NCBI RefSeq assembly: GCF_000014965.1
Contig: NC_008554.1
Span: 2,840,001-2,904,000, forward strand
DNA from: Syntrophobacter fumaroxidans MPOB
Lineage (GTDB): Bacteria > Desulfobacterota > Syntrophobacteria > Syntrophobacterales > Syntrophobacteraceae
DNA length: 64,000 nt
Reading direction: 5' to 3'
Position 1 is the first letter of the stretch. The number at the start of each line of letters is the position of its first letter. Below, in pieces: positions 26,640-35,846 of the stretch. Below the pieces are notes generated by a model. It saw only the letters and a program-made list of their open reading frames with translations, searched no databases and was not told the origin of the DNA. The position numbers and the translations under genes are program-made.

Positions 26640-28010
26640 ATGGAGCGGCAAACCGACGGCACGTCCAAGGGCCTTACGGGCATCATCTGGCGCAACAGCT
26701 GGCCGGTGCTGGGCCTCATGCTGCTCAATTTCGTGGTGGGCTACACGGACATCTATGTGGCCGGCCTCCTGGGGCCGGACGTGCAGGCCGCCGTGGGATT
26801 CATCAGCCAGCAGTACTTCGTGCTCATCGTCCTCGCCAACGCCCTGGCAATCGGCACTGTGGCCGTCGTGTCCAAGGCGGCCGGGAGGAACGACTGGGCC
26901 GGGGTACTCGACCTCACCCGGCAGTCGCTCATCCTGTGCGTGCTTTCCGGGCTGCTGCTCACGCTGCTCGGTTTCTCCGTGGGACCATACGCCGTTCTGC
27001 GCCTCTTCAGCCTGCCCGAAACCGTGCAACCCCTTGCGCTGGTCTATGTGAAGATATACGCTGCCGCCCTCTTCCCCAACTATGTCATCATCGTCGCGGG
27101 AGCCGTCTTTCGCGCCGTGGGCAAGCCCGTGATCGCCTTTCGCATCATGTTCGTCGTGGCCGCTCTCAACATCCTGGCGAATTTCGGGCTGGTCTTCGGC
27201 CTCGGCCCTCTGCCCAGGCTCGGCTACGCGGGAATCGCCGTCGCCACGGCGGTGTCCATGTCCGCCGGAGCCTGTGGAATCCTGGCGGTCCTGTTGAGGC
27301 ATGAATGGAAACCGATGTGGAGCGATACATGGCGGCTGTCGCGAGAGGTGCTCCGGGAGCTGGGCCGCATCGGCTGGCCCGCCGTGGTGGTCCAGATTGC
27401 ATGGAACGCCGCGAGCCTCGTCATCTACCAGTTCCTGGGTTATCTCGGGGATTGGAGCGTGCCCGCCATGGCCGCATACGCCAACGGACTGCGGATCGAA
27501 TCGCTCACCTTTCTGCCAGCATTCGCGCTGAACATGGCCGCGGCGGTGCTGGTCGGCCAGAGCCTCGGGGCACACTCGGTGGAACAGGCGCGACGATTCG
27601 GATGGAGGATCGCCGGCATGGGCGTGCTTTCCCTTTCGGCGATCGCCGCGGTCCTGTATGCCGCCGCCCCCTGGATCGCCCATCGCCTGACCTCGAATCC
27701 CGACGTCCTGTTCGAAACGATCCGCTACTTGAGGATCAACCTGGTCGTGGCGCCGGCGATGGTTCTCGGAATCGTGCTCGGGGGAGGCATGCAGGGAGCG
27801 GGGTATACGCGGGGCGTCATGGCGGTGGTGGTGATCGCCACATGGCTGATTCGCATCCCGCTGGCCGCCTTCCTGAGTTTCACCCTGGACCTGGGAGCGC
27901 TCGGCATATGGCTGGCCATGTCGACCTCGATCGTCGTCCAGGCGGTCATGATGACGTGGACGTTTCACAGGGGATACTGGCACAAGACGATTTCATCTTC
28001 CGATGCGTGA
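26640..28010 (+). CDS. MATE family multidrug/cation exporter
   Basis: 456 aa from ATG 26640 with GGAGGAGAGGG upstream; upstream frame to 26496 is not coding-like. About twelve membrane segments in two six-helix halves. NFVVGYTDIYVAGLLGPDVQAAVGF and the second-half VGQSLGAHSVEQARRFGWR are typical of MatE domains. It exports organic cations or other compounds using an Na+ or H+ gradient in the inner membrane. Substrate unknown; no adjacent regulator. Confidence 0.9.
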   Translation: MERQTDGTSKGLTGIIWRNSWPVLGLMLLNFVVGYTDIYVAGLLGPDVQAAVGFISQQYFVLIVLANALAIGTVAVVSKAAGRNDWAGVLDLTRQSLILCVLSGLLLTLLGFSVGPYAVLRLFSLPETVQPLALVYVKIYAAALFPNYVIIVAGAVFRAVGKPVIAFRIMFVVAALNILANFGLVFGLGPLPRLGYAGIAVATAVSMSAGACGILAVLLRHEWKPMWSDTWRLSREVLRELGRIGWPAVVVQIAWNAASLVIYQFLGYLGDWSVPAMAAYANGLRIESLTFLPAFALNMAAAVLVGQSLGAHSVEQARRFGWRIAGMGVLSLSAIAAVLYAAAPWIAHRLTSNPDVLFETIRYLRINLVVAPAMVLGIVLGGGMQGAGYTRGVMAVVVIATWLIRIPLAAFLSFTLDLGALGIWLAMSTSIVVQAVMMTWTFHRGYWHKTISSSDA

Positions 28011-28078
28011 GTCCCGGTTGGGGACGATCCCCGCCGTTTCCAATGCCGTCAGCGAATCCACGACCCGCCGGGAATCGC

Positions 28079-28696
28079 CTATTTTCCTATTCTGAAGACT
28101 TCGAAGCCCTGGATGATCTTCCCAAGCATCTTCACTTTTTTTCCCAGGGCCTCCTGCCCGGCTTCGAGCCTTTCGACATCGGCGGCATCCATGCCGGGGT
28201 GCCTGCGGATCTCCTCCACCTCGGCGATGAAATGCCGTCCCGCCGTGCACACGTCCTGCGAGAGCAGGAGAAGCTCCTGCAGGTTGCTGGTCAGGTCGTT
28301 TATGACGTTTCCCAGCTCCGACAGTTCGTTTTGCGTGGATATGGCCACCGTCCGGCTGAGGTCGCCCGCCGATATTTTTCTGGCCGTCTCGATCATGTGC
28401 TGCAGGGGTTCCGTTATCTTCTTGATGAACATCATCAAAACGATGGCAACGACGATCATGACGATGCACACCATGAGGATCGCCTTGTTCCGCAGGGACC
28501 GGACGGGCTGGAAAGCTTCGTCGACCTGGATTTCATTCCGGGAGAGCCGTTCGAAGTTCTGCAGGAGCACATCCCGCAGTTCCTGGCTGTGGGTGTCGAG
28601 GATGAACTCGATGCCGACCAGGGACGAGGCGAATCCGATCAGCACAAAGTAGATGATCATGGTACGTTGCAGACTTCCCCTGTAAACCAGCTTCAT
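28079..28696 (-). CDS. Membrane protein with HAMP domain (short chemoreceptor-like)
   Basis: 205 aa from ATG 28696, AGGAG eight bases upstream. Two membrane segments (about 11-28 and 72-91) flank a small ~40-residue external region, followed by a HAMP linker beginning KKITEPLQHMIETARKISAGDLSRTV and a coiled-coil-like C-terminus. No kinase, GGDEF or full methyl-accepting signalling domain follows. It could be a truncated sensor or an adaptor. Convergent with the MATE gene. Confidence 0.75.
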   Translation of the reverse strand: MKLVYRGSLQRTMIIYFVLIGFASSLVGIEFILDTHSQELRDVLLQNFERLSRNEIQVDEAFQPVRSLRNKAILMVCIVMIVVAIVLMMFIKKITEPLQHMIETARKISAGDLSRTVAISTQNELSELGNVINDLTSNLQELLLLSQDVCTAGRHFIAEVEEIRRHPGMDAADVERLEAGQEALGKKVKMLGKIIQGFEVFRIGK

Positions 28697-29430
28697 CGGC
28701 TTGCTCCTGAAAAGACTCCCTGGGTGGTTCGGATCGGGATCGCGCCGCGAAAAAGTCCCCGGTAAAGAGCGGAATCCAACATGATGCGGGCACCGGCCCA
28801 CTCCCGTGCCGCTCGGAAACCGGTTCCGAACCGTGTTGGCCCGTCCGCGGCTTTCGACCCCACGGGCGGGATGATTCTACCAGCCTTGGACGAGTGTTCG
28901 TCAAGACAAAGAACCATCCCCTGGATCAATGCCGCCGGAACTGCCGCGGTGGTCGGATTCGGCAATGTGCCGGACAAGACACCCCGGATGTTATGCCGGG
29001 GGGCCGGGAAGCTGCAAAAGAGCCGGGTCCCGGCCTTGTGAGAGAAGGCATCCGCCGCTTCGGCGAAGAGGCGGAGACTCGGGGTGTTTTCCCGGATTTC
29101 CACTCCCGCGGGAAGGACGATGACGCTCTTCATGCTGTGCGGGAAGAGGCCCCGGCCCAGCCCATTTCCATAGTTCTTTGCGAGCTTCGGATTTGCGGCG
29201 GTTCGCGGGACTGAGGAAACGGGGCTTCCGACTCCGGACCTGGTTTCTCGAGGGTTCGCCGTGTGAAGGAAAGAACAGAAATGTCGCGCGGATTTGGGCA
29301 TTATCGCATTTTGCGGCCATCCGGGCCAAACAGCACTCGACAAAAGATTTTTTTATAATAATATAGAGCTTTGGCTCCCGTTTACACCGCGCGCTGGACT
29401 GAATCCGAAATCGTAACAAAGGAGTGAAAA
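28697..29430. other. Intergenic region upstream of fumarase
   Basis: No supported gene. A minus-strand frame containing MKSVIVLPAGVEIRENT (near 29130) lacks a ribosome-binding site. The right end is AT-rich with TATAAT at 29354-29359, a possible -10 box for the fumarase gene, but no well-spaced -35 was found. Confidence 0.4.
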
Positions 29431-31047
29431 ATGGCAGAATTTGTTTACCAGGATCCGTTCCCCCTCGGAAAAGATGAGACCAAATACCGCTTGGTGACGA
29501 AAGACCATGTTTCGGTCGGCAATTTTGACGGCAAGGAAATCCTGAAGATCGATCCGGAAGCTTTGGCGCTGCTGGCCAACACGGCGATGCGGGATGTCTC
29601 CTTCATGCTGCGGCCGGCGCACCTGGAGAAGGTTGCCGCTATCCTGAGCGACCCGGAATCTTCCGCGAACGACCGCGGTGTTGCCGTCGCCCTGCTGCGC
29701 AATGCCGAAGTCGCCGCCAAGGGAGTTCTGCCGCTCTGCCAGGACACGGGCACTGCAACCATCGTCGGCAAGAAGGGCCAGCAGGTCTGGACCGGCGCAA
29801 AGGACGAAGATTACCTGTCCCGAGGAGTCTTCAAGACTTATACCGAGGAGAACCTGCGTTACTCGCAGACGCTTCCTTTGACCATGTATGAAGAAGTCAA
29901 TTCCGGGACGAACATGCCCGCACAGATCGACCTGTACGCCACCGACGGCATGGAATACAAGTTCCTGTTCGTCGCCAAGGGCGGCGGTTCCGCCAACAAG
30001 AATTACCTGTACCAGGAAACCAAGGCCCTGTTGAATCCGACCAGCCTGGAGAAGTTTCTCGTCGAGAAGATGAAATCTCTCGGTACCGCGGCGTGCCCGC
30101 CCTACCACCTGGCGTTCGTGGTCGGCGGCACCTCCGCCGAAGGTTGCCTCAAGACGGTGAAGCTCGCGTCCACCGGGTACCTGGATGCTCTGCCGACCAC
30201 CGGCAACAAGGGCGGCCAGGCGTTTCGCGACCTGGAAATGGAGGACAAGCTCCTGAAGGCGGCCTACAAGACGGGCCTTGGCGCTCAGTTCGGCGGCAAG
30301 CACTTTGTCCTGGACGTGCGCGTCGTCCGGCTGCCGCGGCACGGGGCGTCATGTCCCCTGGCCATGGGCGTTTCCTGTTCGGCGGACCGCAACATCAAGG
30401 CCAAGATCAACAAGGACGGTATCTGGGTGGAGCAGATGGAAGCCAATCCGGGTCGTTTCATCCCCGAGAAGTATCGCGGGAAGCACGATCACGGCGTTGT
30501 GAAAATCAATTTGAACCGGCCGATGAAGGAGATCCTCGCCGACCTGAGCAAATACCCGGTCACCACCCAGCTGTCCCTTACCGGAACGATCATCGTCGGG
30601 CGCGACATCGCTCACGCCAAGCTGAAAGAACGGATCGACAAGGGAGAAGGGCTTCCCCAGTACGTGAAAGACCATGCCATCTACTACGCGGGACCGGCCA
30701 AGACTCCCAAGGGCATGGCTTCCGGGTCCTTCGGGCCGACCACGGCGGGCCGCATGGATTCCTACGTGGACCTTTTCCAGAGCCACGGCGGTTCCATGAT
30801 CATGATCGCCAAAGGCAACCGCAGCCAGGCGGTGACCGACGCATGCAAGAAGCACGGCGGTTTCTACCTTGGCTCCATCGGCGGCCCCGCGGCACTCCTC
30901 GCTCAGGAAAACATCAAGAAGGTCGAAGTGCTCGAGTATCCCGAGCTGGGGATGGAAGCCATCTGGAAAATCGAGGTCGAGGATTTCCCGGCGTTCATCC
31001 TTGTGGACGACAAGGGCAACGATTTCTTCCAGCAGTTGAGCTGCTAG
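29431..31047 (+). CDS. Fumarate hydratase, class I (iron-sulfur, single-chain)
   Basis: 538 aa, the FumA/FumB single-polypeptide form. It interconverts fumarate and malate with an oxygen-sensitive [4Fe-4S] cluster. The N-terminal alpha domain contains [17 protein letters not shown], the middle has [19 protein letters not shown] and [14 protein letters not shown], and the C-terminal beta domain has [18 protein letters not shown] and [21 protein letters not shown]. Cluster Cys candidates are in LCQDTG, AEGCLK and MGVSC. Strong site AAAGGAGTG upstream. In a syntrophic propionate or sulfate-reducing anaerobe this would serve the methylmalonyl-CoA route; that is inference. A clean terminator follows. 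Confidence 0.94.
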   Translation: MAEFVYQDPFPLGKDETKYRLVTKDHVSVGNFDGKEILKIDPEALALLANTAMRDVSFMLRPAHLEKVAAILSDPESSANDRGVAVALLRNAEVAAKGVLPLCQDTGTATIVGKKGQQVWTGAKDEDYLSRGVFKTYTEENLRYSQTLPLTMYEEVNSGTNMPAQIDLYATDGMEYKFLFVAKGGGSANKNYLYQETKALLNPTSLEKFLVEKMKSLGTAACPPYHLAFVVGGTSAEGCLKTVKLASTGYLDALPTTGNKGGQAFRDLEMEDKLLKAAYKTGLGAQFGGKHFVLDVRVVRLPRHGASCPLAMGVSCSADRNIKAKINKDGIWVEQMEANPGRFIPEKYRGKHDHGVVKINLNRPMKEILADLSKYPVTTQLSLTGTIIVGRDIAHAKLKERIDKGEGLPQYVKDHAIYYAGPAKTPKGMASGSFGPTTAGRMDSYVDLFQSHGGSMIMIAKGNRSQAVTDACKKHGGFYLGSIGGPAALLAQENIKKVEVLEYPELGMEAIWKIEVEDFPAFILVDDKGNDFFQQLSC

Positions 31048-31138
31048 AACCCTTTCGAGCGGGAGGCGCGAAGAGAGGGGGGGCAGCCCCTGTCCCTCCC
31101 TTGAAGAAGCTGCGATCGTGCGTCACCCGCTTGGCATG

Positions 31139-31171
31139 AAAAAAGCCCCGGGTTTGAACCGGGGCTTTTTT
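31139..31171. terminator. Bidirectional intrinsic terminator after fumarase
   Basis: AAAAAAGCCCCGG (31139-31151) and CCGGGGCTTTTTT (31159-31171) form a perfect 13-bp hairpin with a 7-nt loop, an A-run on one side and a T-run on the other. It can stop transcription of the plus-strand fumarase and of the convergent hydrolase gene. Confidence 0.92.
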
Positions 31172-31187
31172 CATGCGCTTCGGCACA

Positions 31188-31862
31188 TCATTTGTTGAGC
31201 CATTCGATGGTCCTGCCGGCGATCTGGTCGTAGATCGCCAATTGGCTCACCCCGGCCTTCACCGGAACCTTGAAGGAATGGTCTCCCCCCGGGATGATTT
31301 CCAGATCCCATTCCACGCACAGGCGCGGCAGAATGTCCTTCAGGATCCCCAAATCGCAAAACGGGTCACTGCTCCCGGCAAAAAAGAGCATGGGGACCCG
31401 AATGTCGTAGAGCGTGGTGTCGCGAAGCCGATCTTTCTTGCCCGGAGCGTGAAGCGGGAACCCCAGGAAGACGAGCTTTTCCGCCTGAAGCCGTCCTTCG
31501 GCCGCCAGCATGGCGGCGATTCGCGCGCCCAGTGACTTCCCCGCCGCGTAGATTTTCCTCGGACGGCCCTCCCGCCTTGCGCCGAGACTGTCGCAGGCCC
31601 CTTCGAAAGCGGCACAGAGCACTTCCCGGCTGTCCACGGTTTTGCTGCCCTTCTCACTGTATAAGAAATTGAACCGCAGCGTCAGGAATCCGGCTTCGGC
31701 AAATCGATGCGCCAGGAAAACGATCATCGGCTGGTTCATGTCGTTGTTCGCGCCATGGGCGATCACGATCCCTTTGCCGGACGTGAACGGGTCGGGAACG
31801 CTCAATACCCCCGATACCTCGCCGTGCCCTCTGACTGGAATGCTCACCGTTTCATTCGTCAT
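31188..31862 (-). CDS. Alpha/beta hydrolase (KANL3/TEX30 or dienelactone hydrolase-like)
   Basis: 224 aa from ATG 31862 (MTNETVSIPV), with AAAGGGATG upstream. GIVIAHGANNDMNQPMI is the oxyanion region, GKSLGARIAAMLA the nucleophile elbow, FAGSSDPFCD the acid region and PGGDHSFKVP the His region, giving a complete Ser-Asp-His triad. No signal peptide. Convergent with fumarase. Substrate unknown. Confidence 0.85.
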   Translation of the reverse strand: MTNETVSIPVRGHGEVSGVLSVPDPFTSGKGIVIAHGANNDMNQPMIVFLAHRFAEAGFLTLRFNFLYSEKGSKTVDSREVLCAAFEGACDSLGARREGRPRKIYAAGKSLGARIAAMLAAEGRLQAEKLVFLGFPLHAPGKKDRLRDTTLYDIRVPMLFFAGSSDPFCDLGILKDILPRLCVEWDLEIIPGGDHSFKVPVKAGVSQLAIYDQIAGRTIEWLNK

Positions 31863-31933
31863 GATTTCATCCCTTTTGCGGACATCCGGCTGCGCATGCA
31901 AAACTTCCCCGCGTTTTTCATCTCATGCCATTT

Positions 31934-32076
31934 TGCTTTCAAGATGAGCGCATTGGGCGGGAGGGCATAAAACCCTCCCCCTTGTACGTCTGCCGGGCAC
32001 ATCGCGCCGTAAAGGCGGGGTTTATCCCGCCCGCGTCAACCCACCGACGGGCAGGCGTTGTGTCATCTTGAACGCA
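31934..32076. repeat. MITE-like element, copy 3
   Basis: TGCTTTCAAGATGA (31934-31947) and TCATCTTGAACGCA (32063-32076) are inverted with 13 of 14 matches. Inside are gcattgggcgggaggg with a perfect GGGAGGG/CCCTCCC hairpin, shared with the element at 1519-1548, and a GGCGGG/CCCGCC-type hairpin. Non-coding. Confidence 0.6.
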
Positions 32077-32083
32077 CCTCGGT
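32044..32083. repeat. Left arm of a 40-bp inverted repeat flanking cysC
   Basis: This 40-bp stretch, starting ccgacgggcaggcg and ending acctcggt, is the reverse complement of 33452-33491 with two mismatches. The two arms lie about 1.37 kb apart and enclose cysC. The left arm is also the right end of repeat copy 3. Confidence 0.7.
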
Positions 32084-32595
32084 CTCAACGCTGCATTTCA
32101 TCGATTCACACAAACAGCCCGGAACGGAGCACATGGTCGGCATTGCTGGAGGATATCTTATCCAAAAGCGGGGAAAGCGCAACGTTGTTTAGGGCTACCC
32201 GCCTCACCGAAGGGAAAACCTCCGGCACCCGGTTGCGTTTGCACCATCGCACCGCGGGTCAGGGCGCTGCTCGGACATGGACGAGCGGAAAATACAGGAA
32301 TGGCCCCGCGACAAACCCACACCTCCCAGGCTCACGCCCGTGATGGGTTGCGTATCGGGAAACACGGCACCGACCGTACCACGCAGGGGAATCATCGGCG
32401 CGAGAAAAACGCGCATTTCGGAGGTTGATGCGCAAGATCATCACAGAGGCGCCGAACGCGCCTCACGAACGGACCACGAACCGCGGCCACCGGGGAAAAC
32501 CCGGCATCCGTCCTTGAAGAACGGACGCCGGGCCCATGGAACACATCCGATCGTTCTCGAGAGTCGACGGCAACCGAGCCTGTCGGCATCCGCCA
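32084..32595. other. Intergenic region downstream of cysC
   Basis: No supported gene. Composition is GC-rich; the frames present lack start sites. It lies inside the inverted repeat that flanks cysC. Confidence 0.4.
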
Positions 32596-33279
32596 TCATG
32601 CCGTGCCGCGTTGAATCACCGTCTTTCGAGCCGCTGAAAACTGCTGCCGGTAGGCCTTGAAACCGGCCCCGATGTATTGCTTCTCTTCCAGCAGGGGAAG
32701 AATCTGCGTTACGAGATCTTCCGGGGAGTTGTTCGAAGCGTCCACGATCAGCTCCGGATTCGGGGGCGCCTCATATGGGTCGTCCACGCCGGTAAACCCC
32801 TTGAGCTCGCCGCGGCGGGCCTTCTTGTAAAGCGATTTCGGGTCCCGCTCTTCGCATACCACGACCGGCGTGCTCACGTGGATTTCGAAAAATCCCAGTC
32901 CCGCCTCCTCGTGGATTTTACGGGCGAGATCACGCTCTCTTTGGTACGGGGATATGAAGCTGGTGACGACGATGATTCCGCTGTCCGCAAAAAGCTTCGC
33001 CACTTCTCCGATACGCCTGATGTTCTCTTCGCGGTCCTGAGCGGAAAAACCCAAGTTCTTGTTCAAGCCGTGCCGGATGTTATCCCCGTCCAGGACATAC
33101 GTCATGTAGCCGCGTTGGATGAGTTCGTACTCAAGGGCAAACGCCGTCGTGCTCTTGCCCGAGGATGGAAGCCCCGTCAGCCAGATCGTACAGCCTCTCT
33201 GATTGAGCAGCGCCTCACGTTCGTTGCGCGTCACCTGGCTGGAATGCCAGGTGATATTGGTTGCCTTGACTTCGGTCAT
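32596..33279 (-). CDS. cysC: Adenylylsulfate (APS) kinase
   Basis: 227 aa from ATG 33279 (MTEVKATNITWH), GGAG upstream; a longer frame to 33396 is not supported. It phosphorylates APS to PAPS. P-loop GLPSSGKSTTAFALE, then YVLDGDNIRHGLNKNLGFS and DREENIRRIGEVAKLFADSG, FISPYQRERD and the C-terminal GFTGVDDPYEAPPNPEL are the standard CysC motifs. It has no ATP-sulfurylase fusion and no cys genes beside it, so in an anaerobe it more likely supplies PAPS for sulfation or assimilation than for sulfate respiration. The gene is enclosed by a 40-bp inverted repeat. Confidence 0.94.
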   Translation of the reverse strand: MTEVKATNITWHSSQVTRNEREALLNQRGCTIWLTGLPSSGKSTTAFALEYELIQRGYMTYVLDGDNIRHGLNKNLGFSAQDREENIRRIGEVAKLFADSGIIVVTSFISPYQRERDLARKIHEEAGLGFFEIHVSTPVVVCEERDPKSLYKKARRGELKGFTGVDDPYEAPPNPELIVDASNNSPEDLVTQILPLLEEKQYIGAGFKAYRQQFSAARKTVIQRGTA

Positions 33280-33451
33280 AATCAACTCCAGAAATTCTAA
33301 GGTCAGATAGATATACACGGGTCTGAACGAACACAAGGGCAATACCGTGGGGGGCATTATAGGCACGGCCGGAGGGATTCGCAAGAAAAACTTCACAAAG
33401 TGGCCGCGGATTCCTTCGGGATTTGTGCAACCCCGGGAAAAAACACCTTAT

Positions 33452-33491
33452 ACCGAGGCGCGTTCAAGATGACACAACACCTGCCCGTCGG
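33452..33491. repeat. Right arm of the 40-bp inverted repeat flanking cysC
   Basis: Starts accgaggcgcgttcaagatg and ends ctgcccgtcgg; reverse complement of 32044-32083 except for two bases. It carries the GCGTTCAAGATG end typical of the dispersed MITE-like family, but no opposite end was found to its right. Confidence 0.7.
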
Positions 33492-33540
33492 GAGGCGACC
33501 CGGGTGGGGATAGCCTCCGGGGACCGAGAGGATCCGTAGG

Positions 33541-33565
33541 GTGGGCACGGTTCCTCCGTGCCCAC
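33541..33565. repeat. Perfect hairpin
   Basis: GTGGGCACGG and CCGTGCCCAC form a perfect 10-bp stem around TTCCT. The right arm plus following GATC-GGCC sequence resembles tgcccacgatccggccg at about 53381, so it may be a dispersed repeat. On the minus strand it lies after the DUF1573 gene, but no T-run follows. Confidence 0.6.
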
Positions 33566-33630
33566 GATCAGGCCGGGCCTCGTGCACCAGCACTCGTCAT
33601 GATCGCTGCGAGAGCCGGCGTGCAGTGCGC

Positions 33631-34179
33631 CTAGGCGCTGGAACGACCCTGCAGCACCAGAATGAAATACGGCTTGCCGGGATCGTTGCACGTCACCAGG
33701 GTTGTCTTTTTCATCTCGCCATTGCAGCTCTTGGGATTCAACTTCAGAGTGATCGTACCCTCACCGCCGGGAGGGATTGCCCGGTCAAACTGGGCGACCA
33801 TGAGTCCTCACCCGGGAGAGACGTTCTTGATTTTGAGCATGTCGTTGCCGACATTCCTGATCTTGAAGCGATGGACCAAATCTCCGTCCCCGCTGATCAC
33901 GCCAAAATCATGCGTGGCTTCGGTGATCTGAACCACGGGAGCCTTGGCGGGGTCGATCGCCGCCGGGGAGGACTGATGGGGAATATTTGCAGCCGGGTCG
34001 AGGAGGCATACTCCCACCGCCAACTCTCCATCTTCCGAAGCCTGATTGTCGATGTTGAGCAGCACGAGTATCTTGTGGTACATGTTGGCAGGAAAACTTG
34101 CAGTGCGCGAGGTATGAGCGCAACCGCCGAGCAACAGAAAAACCAGGATCCCGATCGTTGCCTTGAAAGTCCTGTTCAT
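33631..34179 (-). CDS. DUF1573 lipoprotein with in-frame TGA at the CGC motif (candidate selenoprotein or nonsense mutant)
   Basis: From ATG 34179 the N-terminus is a lipoprotein signal (ILVFLLLGGCAHTS, lipobox LGGC). The DUF1573 part reads TEATHDFGVISGDGDLVHRF then KIRNVGNDMLKIKNVSPG, then TGA at 33810-33808, then GLMVAQFDRAIPPGGEGTIT and LKLNPKSCNGEMKKTTLVTC, to TAG 33631-33633. DUF1573 proteins normally have SxCGCT here, so the TGA replaces the first Cys and Leu-Met the rest. The 58 codons after the TGA have kept the frame and family pattern. A GCCC/GGGC hairpin starts 13 nt after the TGA. Recoding as Sec is possible; a recent nonsense mutation is the alternative. Confidence 0.6.
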
Positions 34180-34474
34180 CCTTGCTTATCCCCCGTCTTT
34201 TCGTGACCTTCCTCCTGCCTGGAAAGCAGGAACACACCTTCTTTTTCTATTTGGCCAATAAAAATACATCACTAGAAGAAATTGTCAATAAACAATTAGA
34301 CAGGAATATTATGCACCGAGCGGAAGGTTCCTGTTCGAACACTATTGGTCCCGGGCACGGCAAAATCAGGATCGCTCATATCATAAACTTTTAGATCTTT
34401 CGGGCGGACTGCGGTAGTATGGCGCTCTCTTATAAAATCACTCGAACAAATCGACAAGCACCGGGAGAAGACAA

Positions 34475-34699
34475 ATGCCTTTCTGTCCGCAATGCGGCAC
34501 GCGGCTCCAGCGCGTGCGCCGCAGGACGATCGACAAGCTCGTCAGTTTCCTGGTACCCCTCAACCGGTACAGATGTCTGAGCTCCGGTTGTATATGGGAA
34601 GGAAACATCAGGTCCGGATTGAGAAGCCGATTCGTGTTTCTGTACTGGCTGTTGCTGGTCCTGGCGGCGATGCTGGTCGGTCGCTTCATCACCCGTTGA
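34475..34699 (+). CDS. Small zinc-ribbon membrane protein
   Basis: 74 aa, GGGAGAAG ahead of the ATG. The N-terminus MPFCPQCGTRL and CLSSGCIW give two Cys pairs (CPQC and CLSSGC) that can bind zinc. One membrane segment (FVFLYWLLLVLAAMLVGRF) is at the C-terminus, so the ribbon is probably cytoplasmic. No family name is known to me. AT-rich DNA upstream (34200-34400) likely holds its promoter. Confidence 0.7.
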   Translation: MPFCPQCGTRLQRVRRRTIDKLVSFLVPLNRYRCLSSGCIWEGNIRSGLRSRFVFLYWLLLVLAAMLVGRFITR

Positions 34700-35262
34700 T
34701 CGCCCCCCGCGCGTCATGCCGGAAGAAGGCGGCAGGTTCTCCGGGATTGCCCCCGCAGTCCTCCACCTCCTCCCGGGTTCGTTCGCGCGACCGGTCAGAG
34801 GACGGCAATCCCGCTTTCCTCATCCCACCGCCCGCCACGGCAGATCATGCACCGATCGGACACGCAGTGTTTCTCTCCGTGTACATATTTGAGTCCGTCA
34901 AAGCTGCAATCGTTATCGGCAGAACGTTCCATATCACGTACTCCTTTGGCTCAAACTGTAAGCTCCCTCCGTTCTTCCGGGTTCCAAACCCCGCCCATAT
35001 TCGATAGCTCTTTTTAATAAATAATAATTATCCAGACCGCCCGGCGCACCCCCGCGAACGGAGGCAGAGTTCATCGTCGGGGATGGACTTCCGTGATCAC
35101 CGCGTTTTTTCAACCGGCCGCGGGCCTCGTTGCTCCTTACGACCGTAAAACCACGGACGACGGGAGGGCCATGGCCCCCCCTCAACTGCATTCTTTTCGA
35201 CGGATTGGCAAAACGGATCGGAGCTTTTCTTCGCTTTGTGCGGGATGAACCGTGTGCAGGAA
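34700..35262. other. Intergenic region
   Basis: No supported gene on either strand. An AT-rich patch lies at 35010-35035 and the 12-bp palindrome GGGCCATGGCCC at about 35166-35177. The latter is downstream of the minus-strand thiol peroxidase gene but has no T-run. Confidence 0.4.
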
Positions 35263-35778
35263 TCACCTGGCTTTGGCGATGGCCTGAAGAACATCATCAT
35301 AGTCGGGTTCGTGGGTAATTTCCTTTACCAGCTGGACATAGCGGACGACACCCTGGCGATCGATCACGAAGACGCTCCTGGCAAGCAGACGCAGTTCCTT
35401 GATCAATACGCCGTAGGCCAGTCCGAATGAGGCGTCCTTGTGGTCCGAGAGGGTTGTGACCTGTTCCACCCCGGCCGCGCCACACCAGCGCTTCTGTGCA
35501 AAAGGCAGATCCATGCTCACCGTGAGCACGACCACCTCGTCGCCGAGCTTGGCTGCTTCGGAGTTGAATCTGCGGGTTTCCATATCGCAAACGGGGGTAT
35601 CGAGAGAAGGCACCGAAGAGAGGACGATCACTTTGCCCTGGTAAGCTCCAAGCCGCACAGGGGCCAGGCCATTGTCCAGAACTTCAAAATCGGGCGCTCT
35701 GTCGCCCGGCTTGATTTCCTTGCCCACCAAGGTGAGGGGGGCGCCTTTCATCGTCACGGCACCTGGTCGTTCGGTCAT
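35263..35778 (-). CDS. tpx: Thiol peroxidase (Tpx-type peroxiredoxin)
   Basis: 171 aa. It reduces peroxides using thioredoxin. Peroxidatic Cys is in SLDTPVCDMETRRFN and the resolving Cys in KRWCGAAGVEQVTTLSDHKD, the atypical 2-Cys Tpx arrangement. FGLAYGVLIKELRLLARSVF follows as usual. Strong ribosome-binding site GGGAGGTGATG before ATG 35778. Together with MsrA it forms part of oxidative-stress defence in an anaerobe. Confidence 0.94.
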   Translation of the reverse strand: MTERPGAVTMKGAPLTLVGKEIKPGDRAPDFEVLDNGLAPVRLGAYQGKVIVLSSVPSLDTPVCDMETRRFNSEAAKLGDEVVVLTVSMDLPFAQKRWCGAAGVEQVTTLSDHKDASFGLAYGVLIKELRLLARSVFVIDRQGVVRYVQLVKEITHEPDYDDVLQAIAKAR

Positions 35779-35846
35779 TGCATCACCTCCCTGATCTGTT
35801 TGAAGCTCTGCTCGCGCAGTTGAACGTGAGCCCGGCCCCCCGTTGC

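Larger units (their letters stand above)
33280..33630. other. Intergenic region with repeat arm and hairpin
   Basis: Contains the cysC upstream region, the right arm of the 40-bp inverted repeat (33452-33491) and a strong hairpin (33541-33565). No protein is encoded. Confidence 0.5.

Noticed and set aside
28693-29343. 216-codon minus-strand frame upstream of fumarase
   Set aside because: No ribosome-binding site at any start, and its composition looks like a frame open by high GC; it also overlaps the HAMP gene upstream region and start.
34934-35000. tRNA-like T-loop sequence (gggttccaaacccc)
   Set aside because: No acceptor, D or anticodon stems can be folded around it.
35166-35177. Palindrome GGGCCATGGCCC as terminator of tpx
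   Set aside because: No T-run on the minus strand and arms too short; treated as chance or a weak repeat.
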